DNA of 64,000 nucleotides from Fischerella muscicola PCC 7414 (GCF_000317205.1 NZ_AJLK01000189.1:1-64000); one strand, 5' to 3'; positions 48,334 through 61,221 are shown, numbered from the stretch's first letter. Numbers and translations are program-made. Notes: a model not told the origin generated them from the sequence alone.

Positions 48334-50823
48334 ATGACCGATACACCCATCAATGTGAATCAGAATTCCGAAATAGATGCCCAAACAACTCCCGAAATTC
48401 CCGACATTCTGCCGGTTTTACCGCTCATCAACACGGTGGTAGTTCCAATGGCGGTAGCTCCCATTGTGGTTGGGCAGGAGCGATCGGTCAAACTTGTAGA
48501 TGAAGTTATGCGGACTAATCGGCTGGTGGCACTGGTGGCGCAGCGTCACCCAGAGGCCCGCCCGGCAGGTCCGGATGATATCTACCGTGTGGGGACTGCT
48601 GCAATTATTCACCGACTATTGCGTTTGCCAGATGGCACCCTCCAACTCGTTGTTCAGGGACTAAAACGCATTCGTATCCTGGACTTTCTGCAAACCGAAC
48701 CCTTCTTAGTAGCCAGGATTGAAACCTCTCCGGAGCAGGTGATATCCGGTGTGACGGAGCTAGAAGCTTTGCGTCGCACATTGGGTGAGTTATTTAGCAA
48801 ACTGGTGCCCCTGACGGAGGATATTCCTAACGAATTAGCTGCTGCTGGTGAAAATATCAGCGATCCCCGCCTGTTTGCTTACTTGGTTGCGGCAATGACC
48901 CCAATGGAAACGCCCCTGCGGCAAGAAATCCTGGAGTTAGATGCTGTAGAAAACAAGCTCCAGCGGCTGATTGAAATTGTCCAGCAAGAATTAGCCGTGC
49001 GGGAGTTACAGCAACAAATTGCCTCGGATGCCCAGGAAAAAATTTCTAAATCTCAACGGGAATACATTCTTCGGGAACAATTGAAATCGATTCAGCGTGA
49101 ACTGGGTGAAGAAAACGCAGAACAAGCAGAAATTCAAGAACTACGCAACCAACTGGAAGCAGCCCAGCTCCCCGAAGAAGCCCGTAAAGAGGCATTCCGC
49201 GAATTGTCACGCCTGGAACGACTGCCCGCCATTTCCCCGGAATACGGCATGATTCGTACCTATCTCGACTGGATGGTGAGTCTGCCCTGGAATACAACGA
49301 CAGGTGAGGCGATCGACCTGGGATATGCGCACCAAGTATTGGATGAAGATCACTATGATCTAGAGAAGATCAAAGACCGGATTCTGGAATATCTGGCGGT
49401 TAAAAAGCTCAAGAGTGAGCGTGCTGCCGTTCTGGAAGAGCAATCCTCTGTCCAGGAAAAGGTTCCAGAAGAGGCACCAGCTTCCCAAAAGCCTCCAGAA
49501 ACCGTGCTAGAGGAGATTCGCCGCGAACCGATTTTGTGTTTTGTGGGGCCACCCGGCGTGGGTAAAACTTCCCTGGGACAGTCGATCGCCCGGGCAATGG
49601 GACGCAAGTTTGTCCGCATTAGTTTGGGTGGGGTGAGTGATGAAGCCGAGATTCGCGGTCATCGTCGTACCTACATTGGGGCGTTACCGGGGCGCTTAAT
49701 TCAAGCTCTGCGACGAGCCGAAACGGCTGATCCGGTGTTTATGCTGGATGAAGTGGATAAACTGGGCAGAAGTTTTCAGGGCGATCCAGCAGCAGCCCTG
49801 CTGGAAGTCCTCGATCCAGCCCAAAATCATACCTTTGTAGACACCTATTTAGGCGTACCTTTTGATTTATCCAGGGTATTGTTTATCTGCACAGCCAATA
49901 CTGTCGAAACCATCCCCTCTCCCTTGCTCGATCGCATGGAAATTTTAAGTCTCTCTGGCTATACTGAACTGGAGAAGTTGCACATTGCTCGTCGCTATCT
50001 GCTGCCCAAACAGCTACGGGCTAATGGACTCAAGCCAGAGGAACTGGCAATTACCGATGCGGCACTCCAGCGGATTATTCGGGAATATACCCGTGAAGCA
50101 GGGGTTCGCAGTTTAGAGCGAGAAATTGGTGCGGTGGTGCGCAAAGTGGCTCGCCAAATTGCGGAAGGAAAAGTGACAGCTACCACCGTCGAAGCCGAGC
50201 AACTTCCTGATTATTTGCGTCGCCCCCGGTTTCTTGATGAAGTGGTGGAACGGATCGATCGCCCCGGTATTGCCACAGGTTTAGCCTGGACTCCTGCTGG
50301 TGGCGATGTGTTGTTTGTGGAAGCGACCATGATGCCTGGACGTGCCGAACAGTTGGTTTTAACCGGGATGCTGGGGGATGTGATGCGGGAGTCTGCCCAG
50401 GCAGCCCTGTCCTATGTACGGTCTAATGCGGAGAAATTGGGGATTGATCCCAAGGTATTTATGGGAAAAGTCGTACATGTGCATGTGCCAGCGGGGGCGA
50501 CACCCAAGGATGGGCCTTCAGCGGGGGTGACGATGGTAACAGCGATCGCCTCTGTTGCCTCTGGCCGCTTGGTTCGTAATGATGTGGCCATGACGGGAGA
50601 AATCACGCTGCGGGGCAAAGTGCTACCAGTGGGGGGAATTCGGGAAAAAGTATTAGCCGCCTATCGAGCAGGAATTAAGACAGTGATTCTCCCCCAGCGG
50701 AACGAACCAGATTTAGAAGATGTGCCGGAAGAAGTGCGCCATCAACTCCAGTTTGTACCCGTGAGTGCGGCGGAGGAAGTTCTGGCGACGGCGTTGACAG
50801 CTGCCAATCTTGATGCTTCATGA
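48334..50823 (+). CDS. lon: ATP-dependent Lon protease
   Basis: 829 residues from the ATG at 48334 (GAGGTG upstream; a GTG two codons earlier overlaps the Hsp20 stop). LON substrate domain (25-220), AAA+ module with GPPGVGKTS (about 405-413), and protease domain with Ser729 (GPSAGVTM) and Lys772 (GIREKVL), spaced 43 as in E. coli. It degrades damaged proteins. Many cyanobacteria (for example Synechocystis 6803) have no Lon, which supports acquisition with the island. It overlaps the next gene by four bases. Confidence 0.96.
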   Translation: MTDTPINVNQNSEIDAQTTPEIPDILPVLPLINTVVVPMAVAPIVVGQERSVKLVDEVMRTNRLVALVAQRHPEARPAGPDDIYRVGTAAIIHRLLRLPDGTLQLVVQGLKRIRILDFLQTEPFLVARIETSPEQVISGVTELEALRRTLGELFSKLVPLTEDIPNELAAAGENISDPRLFAYLVAAMTPMETPLRQEILELDAVENKLQRLIEIVQQELAVRELQQQIASDAQEKISKSQREYILREQLKSIQRELGEENAEQAEIQELRNQLEAAQLPEEARKEAFRELSRLERLPAISPEYGMIRTYLDWMVSLPWNTTTGEAIDLGYAHQVLDEDHYDLEKIKDRILEYLAVKKLKSERAAVLEEQSSVQEKVPEEAPASQKPPETVLEEIRREPILCFVGPPGVGKTSLGQSIARAMGRKFVRISLGGVSDEAEIRGHRRTYIGALPGRLIQALRRAETADPVFMLDEVDKLGRSFQGDPAAALLEVLDPAQNHTFVDTYLGVPFDLSRVLFICTANTVETIPSPLLDRMEILSLSGYTELEKLHIARRYLLPKQLRANGLKPEELAITDAALQRIIREYTREAGVRSLEREIGAVVRKVARQIAEGKVTATTVEAEQLPDYLRRPRFLDEVVERIDRPGIATGLAWTPAGGDVLFVEATMMPGRAEQLVLTGMLGDVMRESAQAALSYVRSNAEKLGIDPKVFMGKVVHVHVPAGATPKDGPSAGVTMVTAIASVASGRLVRNDVAMTGEITLRGKVLPVGGIREKVLAAYRAGIKTVILPQRNEPDLEDVPEEVRHQLQFVPVSAAEEVLATALTAANLDAS

Positions 50824-51458
50824 TCCTTCCCATGACCCCTTTTATTCTGCGAGCATTCTTCACGCTCTTGGTGGTTCTTGATCCGATCGGGTTAGTGCCT
50901 ATTTTTCTGACCCTGGCAGGTGAGTATTCCCCTAAAGTGCAAATGCGTATCATTCGCCAGTCCATTTTAGTCGCAGGGGGTATTTTATTTAGCTTTGCCC
51001 TATTTGGTAACAATTTGCTGCGCTATCTGGGAATTAGCGTGGAAGCCTTTCAGGTAGCGGCTGGAATTTTATTGTTAAAAATAGCCGTTGATATGGTGTT
51101 TGCCCAACATCAGCGAGAAACGAAAGCAGAAGAATCAGAAGCTCAAACCCGAACAGACATTAGCGTCTTTCCCTTGGGAACGCCGTTGATTGCTGGGCCG
51201 GGTGCATTGGCTAGTATTTTGGTCTTGCAGGGGGAGGCGACTATTTATCCCTTTGGTACGGTGATCGTTTTAGGAATAACGATGTCTGTGCTGTTGTTGC
51301 TCTATGGTTCGCTGGCGATCGCCCAAACCCTGACCCAATGGCTCGGGCGGACGGGGATTAATGTCGTTTCCAGAGTGTTGGGAATTTTACTGGCGGCACT
51401 GGCAGTGCAGTATGTAATAGATGGGATCTTGGCTCTCATGAAAAAAACATTGTTTTGA
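50820..51458 (+). CDS. marC: MarC-family membrane protein
   Basis: 212 residues with six hydrophobic segments. [20 protein letters not shown] near the start and [20 protein letters not shown] in the middle are family signatures. The ATG overlaps the lon stop (ATGA), so it is co-translated with lon. Members were once linked to multiple antibiotic resistance, but the function is not established. Last gene of the plus-strand run, convergent with aarF. Confidence 0.9.
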   Translation: MILPMTPFILRAFFTLLVVLDPIGLVPIFLTLAGEYSPKVQMRIIRQSILVAGGILFSFALFGNNLLRYLGISVEAFQVAAGILLLKIAVDMVFAQHQRETKAEESEAQTRTDISVFPLGTPLIAGPGALASILVLQGEATIYPFGTVIVLGITMSVLLLLYGSLAIAQTLTQWLGRTGINVVSRVLGILLAALAVQYVIDGILALMKKTLF

Positions 51459-51476
51459 GTATATAGATAAAGACAA

Positions 51477-53132
51477 TCAAAAAGAACGCAAAAGAGCGAT
51501 CGTCACCCAACTCATCAACCCAATGCCAGATAAGAGTAAGCCTTGACTAACCATTTCAATCAAAGGAGAAGATACAGAATCCTGTCCCAATAATTGCTGT
51601 AGAATTGCGCCAGAAACCAGCGAACCCATTGACAGGATAGCTAAACTCAAACGGTTCATCCCTTGTTGCTGCGTGTGCAAAAATTCTTGCTCTAGTCGCC
51701 AACCTAGATTGATGCCTAACTCTGAGCGCTCTAGGCGATCGAGTAACACTTCAAACCGCTGGGGAAATTGGGTAGTTAGCCGGGATAAATAAAGACTCGA
51801 CTGCACAGCATCTTGCCATAGCTCAGTTCCAAATAGGCGCAGACGAATTGCCTGTTCTACAATAGGACGCGCAACTTCTACAAAGGGAAATAGGGGATCA
51901 AGTTGGCGGGCGATTCCTTCCACATTGGCGATCGTTTTCACAAATAATCCAATCGTGCCTGGCATTTGAATATTATTTTCTCGTGGCACCCTCAGTGCTT
52001 CATTGAGCAGTTCAGCCAGGTTAATTTCTGTCAAAGGTCGAGTATAAAATCTCCTGAGCAGGCGGTCAAAGGCAGACTCAATTGATCGTAAATCGACATC
52101 TAAGCGGGTAAACCCTAGCTCCCGAATGGCCTGGGTGACAATTTTGGGCCGCTCGTACACAATGCCAATGAGCAGATCGGTGAGAATACTTTGTGTACGA
52201 GGGTCGATCATGGCAACCATGCCACAATCCAGTAAGGCTAACCGATCCTGGGTATCATCCCCGATATACAAAAAATTACCAGGATGGGGATCGGCATGAA
52301 AAAATCGATCCAGATAGATTTGTTGCATCACCACCTGAACCGCTAAGGTTGCCAGTCGCTTTTTGCGGTGTTCGGGGAGATCAACCTGATTCAGCTTGAT
52401 CCCTTCAATCCATTCCAACGTCAGAATACAATCAGTTGTCCAATCCCAATACACCTTGGGAACAACGACTTGTCCAGATTTCCAAAAACGGCTATTGCTT
52501 AAATTTTGGCGGAGTTTTTCGGTGTTGCGAGCTTCTCGATGAAAATCAAGTTCACCCAAAAGGCTGTATCGAAATTCTTCAACTAAGCCAGGTAAATCGT
52601 AAGCCTGTCCTATTTTATCTCGACTAAACCAGTTCGCGAGAGCTTCTAGAACCTCCAAGTCCCGCTCGACAATTTCTCGAATACCAGGACGTTGAATTTT
52701 AATCGCAACGGTTTGGTGGTTTTTCAAAACCGCCCGATGCACCTGGGCCAGAGAACCAGCGGCAATCGCCACGGGTTCAATAGTGAGAAATTTAGATTGA
52801 AATGATTCTCCAAAAGCATTTTGTAAAATCGGTTCTATCTCATTCCAGGGTAAAGCAGGAACATTGTTTTGCAAAGTTTCCAGCACTGCAATGTACTCTG
52901 GACTGAGCAAGTCTGGACGAGTACTGAGCAGTTGTCCGAGCTTAACAAAGGTTGGCCCTAGCTCAATTAAGATTTGTCGCAGAACATGGGGTAGAGGTAA
53001 AGTGGGTTGTTCGGGTTGGGCATCTTTGATAATGCGACTGCGAAAATAATTCCAGCCATTGCGTAAAATGACTTCAATAATTTCAGCTTGGCGGTGGCTG
53101 GCGGTGGCTGATTTGGCAGCAAGTAAAAACAT
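51477..53132 (-). CDS. AarF/UbiB (ABC1) atypical kinase
   Basis: 551 residues from the ATG at 53132 (TTG 39 bases upstream also possible). ABC1 hallmarks: LGPTFVKLGQLLSTRPDLLS (KxGQ motif), AAGSLAQVHRAVL (alanine-rich loop), HADPHPGNFLYIGDD (catalytic) and LALLDCGMVAMID (metal-binding). Two C-terminal membrane helices. Cyanobacterial members act in quinone or lipid metabolism. It lies 98 bases after groEL, on the same strand. Confidence 0.93.
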   Translation of the reverse strand: MFLLAAKSATASHRQAEIIEVILRNGWNYFRSRIIKDAQPEQPTLPLPHVLRQILIELGPTFVKLGQLLSTRPDLLSPEYIAVLETLQNNVPALPWNEIEPILQNAFGESFQSKFLTIEPVAIAAGSLAQVHRAVLKNHQTVAIKIQRPGIREIVERDLEVLEALANWFSRDKIGQAYDLPGLVEEFRYSLLGELDFHREARNTEKLRQNLSNSRFWKSGQVVVPKVYWDWTTDCILTLEWIEGIKLNQVDLPEHRKKRLATLAVQVVMQQIYLDRFFHADPHPGNFLYIGDDTQDRLALLDCGMVAMIDPRTQSILTDLLIGIVYERPKIVTQAIRELGFTRLDVDLRSIESAFDRLLRRFYTRPLTEINLAELLNEALRVPRENNIQMPGTIGLFVKTIANVEGIARQLDPLFPFVEVARPIVEQAIRLRLFGTELWQDAVQSSLYLSRLTTQFPQRFEVLLDRLERSELGINLGWRLEQEFLHTQQQGMNRLSLAILSMGSLVSGAILQQLLGQDSVSSPLIEMVSQGLLLSGIGLMSWVTIALLRSF

Positions 53133-53229
53133 CTTCAGTGACTTGACTAAGAAATAATTGAGAAATAACAATGAGGAGAGAAATCAAATATTCCCTCCTC
53201 GTCGGTTTACACTATTTCATCTGTTACCA

Positions 53230-54870
<1,641 letters not shown>

Positions 54871-55011
54871 TCACTCTCCTGAAATGATTGAGATCATGAG
54901 CGTAGAACGTTCGACAGGAATCCAGCCGAGGCCGAACTTGACAGAAACTAACAGAAACTTAAGCAGATTTTTTGCTCATTGAAATGAGCAGAGGTGATAG
55001 AGCACAGATCT

Positions 55012-55323
55012 CTAGGCAACAATGGCAAGCACGTCTTTTTCTGACAGTAAGACGTAATCTTCACTGCCTAACTTAACGTCTGTGCCAGCGTACTTGGAAT
55101 AGAGAACCTTGTCTCCAACGCTGACTTCCATCGGGATGCGATTTCCTGATTCATCACGTTTGCCCGGCCCAATTTGCACTACTTCACCGACCTGAGGCTT
55201 TTCTTTGGCGGTGTCGGGTAGCAAAATTCCGCCTGCTGTTTTCTCCTCGGCTTGGGCAACTTTAACAAATAAGCGATCGCCCAGGGGTTTTACCGTGGAA
55301 ACATTCAAGCTAATGGTTGCCAT
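55012..55323 (-). CDS. groES: Co-chaperonin GroES
   Basis: 103 residues, GGAGG upstream of [23 protein letters not shown], then the mobile loop [29 protein letters not shown] and [16 protein letters not shown]. It caps GroEL. The promoter region includes a direct-repeat site 112 bases upstream and no CIRCE inverted repeat, although the cyanobacterial groESL1 operon usually has one. Confidence 0.97.
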   Translation of the reverse strand: MATISLNVSTVKPLGDRLFVKVAQAEEKTAGGILLPDTAKEKPQVGEVVQIGPGKRDESGNRIPMEVSVGDKVLYSKYAGTDVKLGSEDYVLLSEKDVLAIVA

Positions 55324-55434
55324 AGGTATTCATCCTCCAAATACGCAATCTAATTACGCAACATCTGCCTGGAGCTATCATTCAAGGGTGTTCAGACTGA
55401 CACCGTACCTACACCCAATAAATTGACAACTAAA

Positions 55435-55452
55435 TCTGAGGACTTTCTGAGG
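55435..55452 (-). promoter_or_regulatory. Direct-repeat operator CCTCAGA-N4-CCTCAGA (groES)
   Basis: TCTGAGG (plus strand) at 55435-55441 and 55446-55452, 11 bases apart. The 22 bases 55432-55453 are identical to those at 32524-32545 before hsp20. On the minus strand it points to groES; TATTGG (55420-55415) lies 14 bases beyond. It is also within 210 bases of the divergent ftsH start. Confidence 0.7.
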
Positions 55453-55661
55453 AATAATCTCAACGATCTAACAATCCGATTGGATGATCGTTCTGATCGC
55501 GGTACTCATTTTTTCCACAGATTTGAATGTTCTACTCTAATCAGTAAATATGCAGGATTTAGTCTTCAGTAGGTTCTTGACAGAAGTAGGGTTTCCCGTC
55601 CAGAAGCCCTTGAACCTTTTGGGGTTTTCCGAACCAGTGATTACCAAAGGAAGTTGTGCTT

Positions 55662-57632
55662 ATGCCTGTGGAAACTGAAACTCAGCGATCGCAAAAGCAG
55701 CCCAAACCCAGGGATGTAGGTGGCAGCTTATTGATTTTTCTAGTGAGCCTGTTTTTGCTGAATTTGCTGATTTTTCCTAACTTGAGTCCGCGCCCCCCCG
55801 AAGTTCCTTATAGCGAATTTGTTGAGCAGGTGGAAGCCGGACAGGTGGCACGGGCGATCGTCAGTCCGAATCGAATTGAGTACCAGTTGAAGCCCAAACC
55901 TGGTGAGACAGAGCCGCCACGCATTTTTGCCACAACGCCTGTAGCAATCGATTTGGACTTGCCGAAGATTTTGCGAGAGCATAATGTGGAATTTGCGGCT
56001 CCACCACCTAGCAATACGGGTTGGATCAGCACTCTCTTAGGCTGGGTGTTACCTCCGCTGATCTTCTTCGGCATTTGGGCTTGGTTGTTCAGTCGCGCTC
56101 AGGGGGGACCGGCAGCATTGACGGTGGGTAAAAGCAAAGCCCGGATTTACTCAGAAGGGGATACGGGGGTCACCTTTGCAGATGTTGCCGGGATCGACGA
56201 AGCGAAGGCAGAGCTACAGGAAATTGTCGATTTTCTCAAGCACGCCGATCGCTATGCCCGTCTGGGTGCGAAGATTCCCAAAGGGGTGTTATTAGTAGGT
56301 CCACCGGGAACGGGTAAAACTTTGCTGGCAAAGGCGATCGCTGGAGAAGCCGGTGTTCCTTTCTTTAGCATTTCCGGCTCGGAGTTTATTGAACTGTTTG
56401 TCGGGGTTGGGGCTGCACGGGTGCGCGACTTATTTGAACAAGCAAAGCAACAGGCTCCCTGTATTGTGTTTATTGATGAACTCGATGCCCTTGGTAAATC
56501 GCGGGCGGCGGGTGGCCCGTTTGTGGGCGGCAACGATGAGCGCGAACAAACCCTCAATCAATTACTAACCGAAATGGATGGATTTGATGCCAACACGGGA
56601 GTGATTATCCTGGCAGCAACCAACCGTCCAGAGGTGCTAGACCCAGCGCTGCGTCGTCCTGGTCGCTTTGATCGTCAGATAGCAGTCGATCGCCCCGATA
56701 AGATAGGACGCAAAGCAATTTTGGAGGTTCATGCCCGACGGGTTAAGCTCGCTGCTGATGTTGATTTAGACAAAATTGCCGCCCGCACCCCAGGCTTTGT
56801 CGGAGCCGACCTAGCGAACTTGGTGAACGAAGCCGCTCTCTTAGCCGCCCGCCAAAATCGGGATGCCGTGACGATGGCTGACTTTAATGAGGCAATTGAA
56901 CGAGTGGTGGCTGGCTTGGAAAAGCGATCGCGCGTCCTTAATGATCTAGAGAAAAAGACCGTTGCCTACCATGAAGTGGGTCATGCCCTGGTTGGGGCAT
57001 TGATGCCAGGGGCAGGAAAGGTTGAGAAAATCTCGATCGTGCCGCGAGGCGTGGGGGCTTTGGGCTATACGCTGCAATTGCCCGAAGAAGATCGGTTTCT
57101 CATGGTCGAGAGTGAATTGCGAGGACGAATTGCTACTTTGTTAGGGGGGCGATCGGCGGAAGAACTCATCTTTGGCGAAGTTTCCACCGGGGCAAGTGAT
57201 GATATTCAGAAAGCGACCGATCTGGCGGAGCGTGCCGTGACCCTTTATGGCATGAGCGATACATTAGGCCCGGTGGCGTTTGAAAAAATTCAGCAGCAAT
57301 TTTTGGAAGGCTATCCGAACCCGCGCCGCTCAGTCAGCCCCAAGGTAGCAGAGGAAATTGACCGTGAGGTGAAAGAAATTGTTGATGGTGCTCACCATAT
57401 CGCTCTATCGGTCTTGCAAACAAACCGGGAACTGCTTGAAGAAACTGCCCAGACGCTACTCCAAACCGAAATTTTGGAGGGCGAAGCATTGCGATCGCCC
57501 TTAGAACGGGTTAAACCTCCGGCTGAACTTCAGCACTGGCTCCGCACAGGCCAACTTCCTGAAGGCCAGAATCTGTTACAAGACACACACAACTCACAAC
57601 AAGCATCAAGCGATACTGCAAAGCCTATTTAA
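55662..57632 (+). CDS. ftsH: FtsH membrane AAA+ metalloprotease
   Basis: 656 residues from the ATG at 55662 (AAGGAAG upstream; a GTG two codons earlier is possible). Two membrane helices (about 18-36 and 117-136), AAA+ module with GPPGTGKT (about 213), second region of homology [20 protein letters not shown], and zinc motif HEVGH (about 437). It degrades damaged membrane and soluble proteins. FtsH is also found in proteobacterial heat-resistance islands. It lies at the right edge of the island, divergent from groES; sequence suggests an accessory paralogue of the photosystem II repair FtsH set. Confidence 0.96.
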   Translation: MPVETETQRSQKQPKPRDVGGSLLIFLVSLFLLNLLIFPNLSPRPPEVPYSEFVEQVEAGQVARAIVSPNRIEYQLKPKPGETEPPRIFATTPVAIDLDLPKILREHNVEFAAPPPSNTGWISTLLGWVLPPLIFFGIWAWLFSRAQGGPAALTVGKSKARIYSEGDTGVTFADVAGIDEAKAELQEIVDFLKHADRYARLGAKIPKGVLLVGPPGTGKTLLAKAIAGEAGVPFFSISGSEFIELFVGVGAARVRDLFEQAKQQAPCIVFIDELDALGKSRAAGGPFVGGNDEREQTLNQLLTEMDGFDANTGVIILAATNRPEVLDPALRRPGRFDRQIAVDRPDKIGRKAILEVHARRVKLAADVDLDKIAARTPGFVGADLANLVNEAALLAARQNRDAVTMADFNEAIERVVAGLEKRSRVLNDLEKKTVAYHEVGHALVGALMPGAGKVEKISIVPRGVGALGYTLQLPEEDRFLMVESELRGRIATLLGGRSAEELIFGEVSTGASDDIQKATDLAERAVTLYGMSDTLGPVAFEKIQQQFLEGYPNPRRSVSPKVAEEIDREVKEIVDGAHHIALSVLQTNRELLEETAQTLLQTEILEGEALRSPLERVKPPAELQHWLRTGQLPEGQNLLQDTHNSQQASSDTAKPI

Positions 57633-58008
57633 CTTTGCAGTAGAGCAAGGATATATAAAATCCAACCCCATTTGGGGAATTAAATGTTGAGTGAACAGTA
57701 GGGAAGTGATTCTTGAACGCCATATCGCGGCTTTAAGCCCTTATGTAAATCGGCATATAAAAAGATACGGTGATTATGTAGTGAATTTACATAATATTCC
57801 CCAACCTTAGAGGCGGCAATGAATCTGCCATCCGAAATCTTTGAAAGCTAGGTATATCAAAGATTTCCAGACCCGGAGTGCAGGTTTTTACATGTATCTC
57901 GGTTTCATGTCAATACGGAAATAACTCTCGAAAAACTACACATAAGGAAAAATAAATTACATTTTTCCTGAAATTTGCTATTTTAGAAGCAATCCATTTA
58001 TTGAGTGT
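57633..58008. other. Right boundary spacer of the island
   Basis: About 375 bases with no supported gene. Composition falls to AT-rich here. A small palindrome CCCCATTTGGGG lies near 57667. It ends at the terminator that follows. Confidence 0.5.
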
Positions 58009-58042
58009 CCTAAGCTTCCTGTAGAGGCTTAGGATTTTTTTT
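58009..58042 (+). terminator. Rho-independent terminator
   Basis: Stem CCTAAGC (58009-58015) / GCTTAGG (58027-58033), followed by A and eight T, on the plus strand. The nearest plus-strand gene, ftsH, ends 375 bases earlier, so it may end the ftsH transcript or an unrecognised small RNA. It lies just downstream of the opposing glycosyltransferase gene. Confidence 0.7.
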
Positions 58043-58072
58043 AGCTATAAGTTATGAGTTGGAAGTTTTACT

Positions 58073-59260
58073 CTAAATTAACCCCATTTCTTGCAATCCT
58101 TGCTTTAGTCGCTGTGCTTCTTGGGGATTATTTTTTTCATGTAAAGCGATCGCTCTCCCAAAGGCAGCTAAACTAGCCTGCAAGTTACCTAATTTTAGGA
58201 GTACAACTCCTAAATTTTGATATGCATCAGCGTAGTTAGGATTGATCCCTATGGCTTTTTGATAGCAAGCGATCGCGTCATTATATAAACCCATTGCTTT
58301 CAGAGTCATTCCTAAATTGTAATGTCCTGTGGCAAAATTAGGGTCAATTTTCAAAGCATTTTCGTAAGCAATTTTGGCATGATTTAAATCTCCAGCTGTT
58401 TTAAACAAATTACCTAAATTGTTATATGCACCTAGCTTCAGCATAGGATAAATAGGTAATTTAATTGCAGCTTGATAATGAGCAACAGCCTGTTTTAAAT
58501 TTTGTACTCGACTGTAAGCAATGCCTAAATGATAGTACAGTTCATATAAAATGTCATAGTTGTCTTCTGCGGTAGTGACTCCTCTGGCCAATAACTCTAC
58601 ACCTTCTGAAATTTTCCCAGTTTCCACATATAATGCCCCTAATTTACTACAAACATAAGGATCATCAGGATGAGTAGCTAAAAACTCTTCCATTGCTGCT
58701 TGGGCTTTGGCATATTTATTGTTTTGGTTGATGACATCTTTTTGATAACCAGAATGGAGAATTGCCACACCTTGCAAATAACCGACTTGCCATTGTGGCT
58801 CTTTGGATAAAATCTCTGTGACGCTATCATCAACTAAAGCATGGTAAGGGCGAGAAAAATAAATTTCTGGATGATTACGAAATAAACGGGAAACCAGGGA
58901 ATAGGGAGATTGTACCGCCCCTACTTCTTGCCGAACTAGATTAATCAGTAAATATTCTTCTCTATGAATTGCCTCTTGCAGCTGGGGTACAATTTTTTGT
59001 GCTAGACTTTCATCTGCATCTAAAACCAGAACCCAATCGCCTGTGACGTATTTTAAAGCTTCATTTCGGGCTGCACTAAAGTCATTGCACCATTGAAATT
59101 CATATACCTTTGCACCGAATTTCTTAGCTACATACACGGTGCTATCTGTTGAGCCTGTATCTAGTATTACTATTTCATCTACCACATTTCTGACGCTGCC
59201 CAGACATTTGGGTAGTGTTTTTTCTTCGTCTTTAACAATCATGCACAGGCTGAGCTTCAT
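58073..59260 (-). CDS. Family 2 glycosyltransferase with TPR repeats
   Basis: 395 residues. GT2 domain 1-190: LSLCMIVKDEEKTLPKCLGS, VDEIVILDTGSTDST, and the DAD-type metal motif VLDADESLAQ; SunS/WaaE-like branch. TPR repeats from about 195 to 390 (AKIAYENALKIDPNFATGHY; AIACYQKAIGINPNYADAYQ). Transfers sugar from a nucleotide sugar to an unknown acceptor. Common in filamentous cyanobacteria. First gene of the AT-rich right flank. Confidence 0.92.
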   Translation of the reverse strand: MKLSLCMIVKDEEKTLPKCLGSVRNVVDEIVILDTGSTDSTVYVAKKFGAKVYEFQWCNDFSAARNEALKYVTGDWVLVLDADESLAQKIVPQLQEAIHREEYLLINLVRQEVGAVQSPYSLVSRLFRNHPEIYFSRPYHALVDDSVTEILSKEPQWQVGYLQGVAILHSGYQKDVINQNNKYAKAQAAMEEFLATHPDDPYVCSKLGALYVETGKISEGVELLARGVTTAEDNYDILYELYYHLGIAYSRVQNLKQAVAHYQAAIKLPIYPMLKLGAYNNLGNLFKTAGDLNHAKIAYENALKIDPNFATGHYNLGMTLKAMGLYNDAIACYQKAIGINPNYADAYQNLGVVLLKLGNLQASLAAFGRAIALHEKNNPQEAQRLKQGLQEMGLI

Positions 59261-59714
59261 AAGATGATCGTATATTTATTTAAAAATTATGTAAATATAA
59301 GCAATTTTAAGTCTGTGCGAAAATCAATATCAACTAAACCATAGTGATCGCACACCCTACAGCAAACATATAGATCCCTGACTTCTCTCCAGAAGTCGGG
59401 GATCTTGTTTTTCGTCAAGTTTCAAGTTCTGATACCAATTTGAAAAAAGAATGCGACAGATAGGCCATCTTGTAGAGACGCGATTCATCGCGTCTTTATC
59501 CAAGGACGTGTTGCAATCATTAATTGAATTGGTATGAAGTTGGAGATTCTTGTTTCAAAACTGGATTGTGAGGTTCTGAGGCTGGAATTTTTATTTATTG
59601 AACGAACACTGATGTAGACGCGCTTATAGGCTTCCCGTACGCCATAAGGCGTTCCCGAAGGTAGGGTACACCGATGCACACAGATGGATCATGGGTTTGC
59701 TGTTATATTGATCT
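59261..59714. repeat. Repeat-filled gap between glycosyltransferase and phosphatase
   Basis: Contains a hairpin repeat (59372-59405, relative of 8866-8898), a second hairpin gtagagacgcga...tcgcgtctt (59472-59498, relative of 11401-11430) and a dispersed piece ending in gggtacaccgatgcac (about 59610-59680) that recurs near 62720-62760. No gene was found. Confidence 0.75.
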
Positions 59715-61073
59715 TTAATCTGAAGTTTCCCGATCCCTGTTCCCCGTTTTACCAAACAATGTCCTGTACATCAACTTATAAATATCTGTATTATCTGCTG
59801 TATTTGGTAGTAACTCAGCATTAAATCCATGCGCTTTGGCAACAATTGCTCCAGTGAAATCACCTAAACCAGCCCAAGCGATCGCAAACGGAAAGCGTTT
59901 ACCTTCTTTGTCTGGTGCAGAGACAAACGGTACAGTAGCAGTCCCATCTTTCCCATCCCAAGGTGAACCGTTTTCGCCTTTTTCTGGCAAAGGCTTATCT
60001 AAAGGGAAATCTTTCTCTGTGACTCCTACTACTTCTAATCCTCCAGCATCGCTATCTGCGGCTGTCACTAATAAAGTATGTGGGTTTTTCTCAATAAATT
60101 TCATTGCCACACCAACGGCATCATCAGCGTGCTTGACTGCTTCTATGCAACCAGCTGCGTGATTAAAATTACAAAAGTTATCGCTACCCTCTTCTTCCAA
60201 AACCACAAAAAAACCATTTGAGTTTTGCGAAACTATCTTTAAAGTTGCATCCAGCATTTCCGCAACTGTTGGCGCTGTGGGTACATACAAAGGCAAATTC
60301 TGCTGTTTCAATTCTTCTTCTGGCGCATCATTGTAGGTATCGTCGGCGGCAAAAATGCCTAGTACTTTCTTAGTATTTGCTGGTAATTGCAAAAGTTCAT
60401 CGCGAGTATAAACCACGGTGTAACCCTTTTGTTTTGCTTCTTCAATCAAATTTATGCCATCTCGACGTTGACTTTGTTCGGCGGTGGCGTGTCTGCCGGC
60501 TATGCCTTTGGGTAGATACCACATCTCGCCACCACCCATGATGACATCGACTCCAGACAGAACAATTTGTTTGGTGATTTCGGCAAATTCGCGACGATTT
60601 GCTGCCTTGGCGACAAATGCACCTGTTCCCGGTTCGTGAATCATCCCAGAGTTTATGATTGCCGTTCCCTTGCCTGTAGCGATCGCTTCTTCCATAATTG
60701 TTTGAGGTTGATCACAAAAGGCTACTACGGGTTGTAAAGCTTCATTCAATCCGAAAGAGTCAGCATTGACTTTCACTCCTGTAGCGTGAGTGACCGCACC
60801 AGCATTAGAAGTGGCAGTGAGTTGGTTTTTCATGTGTCCCAAATACACAGCCAGGTGGGACATTTTATCCCAATTGAGTCTACCATCAGGGCCAAGGTAA
60901 AGCACCCGCGCTGCTCCCCAGTGAGATGCACTTGTCCCATCCGGATGGATAAAGATCACGTTCCCTTGGCGGGAGTTTATGTTAACTAGATTTTGGGAAT
61001 TGCAGGCTACTAATATAGCTACTAAGACAGTGACAGTGAAGGCAATTATTTTGTTATTAAATAACTTGAGCAT
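59715..61073 (-). CDS. phoA: Alkaline phosphatase, lipoprotein
   Basis: 452 residues. Lipoprotein signal with lipobox LVAC (Cys24). Alkaline phosphatase (PhoA) fold: IFIHPDGTSASHWGAAR carries the first metal Asp, TSNAGAVTHATG the nucleophile region (the usual DSAAS reads TSNAG, serine kept), and FVVLEEEGSDNFCNFNHAAG / TAADSDAGGL the metal-binding residues. It hydrolyses phosphomonoesters outside the inner membrane. Regulated by phosphate in relatives; no Pho box was found here. Confidence 0.88.
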   Translation of the reverse strand: MLKLFNNKIIAFTVTVLVAILVACNSQNLVNINSRQGNVIFIHPDGTSASHWGAARVLYLGPDGRLNWDKMSHLAVYLGHMKNQLTATSNAGAVTHATGVKVNADSFGLNEALQPVVAFCDQPQTIMEEAIATGKGTAIINSGMIHEPGTGAFVAKAANRREFAEITKQIVLSGVDVIMGGGEMWYLPKGIAGRHATAEQSQRRDGINLIEEAKQKGYTVVYTRDELLQLPANTKKVLGIFAADDTYNDAPEEELKQQNLPLYVPTAPTVAEMLDATLKIVSQNSNGFFVVLEEEGSDNFCNFNHAAGCIEAVKHADDAVGVAMKFIEKNPHTLLVTAADSDAGGLEVVGVTEKDFPLDKPLPEKGENGSPWDGKDGTATVPFVSAPDKEGKRFPFAIAWAGLGDFTGAIVAKAHGFNAELLPNTADNTDIYKLMYRTLFGKTGNRDRETSD

Positions 61074-61149
61074 ACGTTTAATAGAGATGTAAGAATGCGG
61101 GGTGTAGGGGTGTGGGGGTATACGGATGTAGGGGTATGATTCAAGCTAT

Positions 61150-61204
61150 TTCCCTTACCTCCTTACACCCTTACACCCTTACACCCTTACACCCTTACAC
61201 CCTT
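61150..61204. repeat. Tandem repeat 'cttacacc'
   Basis: Six or more imperfect 'ccttacacc' units lie between the divergent phosphatase and carotenoid oxygenase genes, with 'ggggtgt'/'ggtatac' words beside them. Confidence 0.8.
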
Positions 61205-61221
61205 TCTTCGGTAAATTTTCT

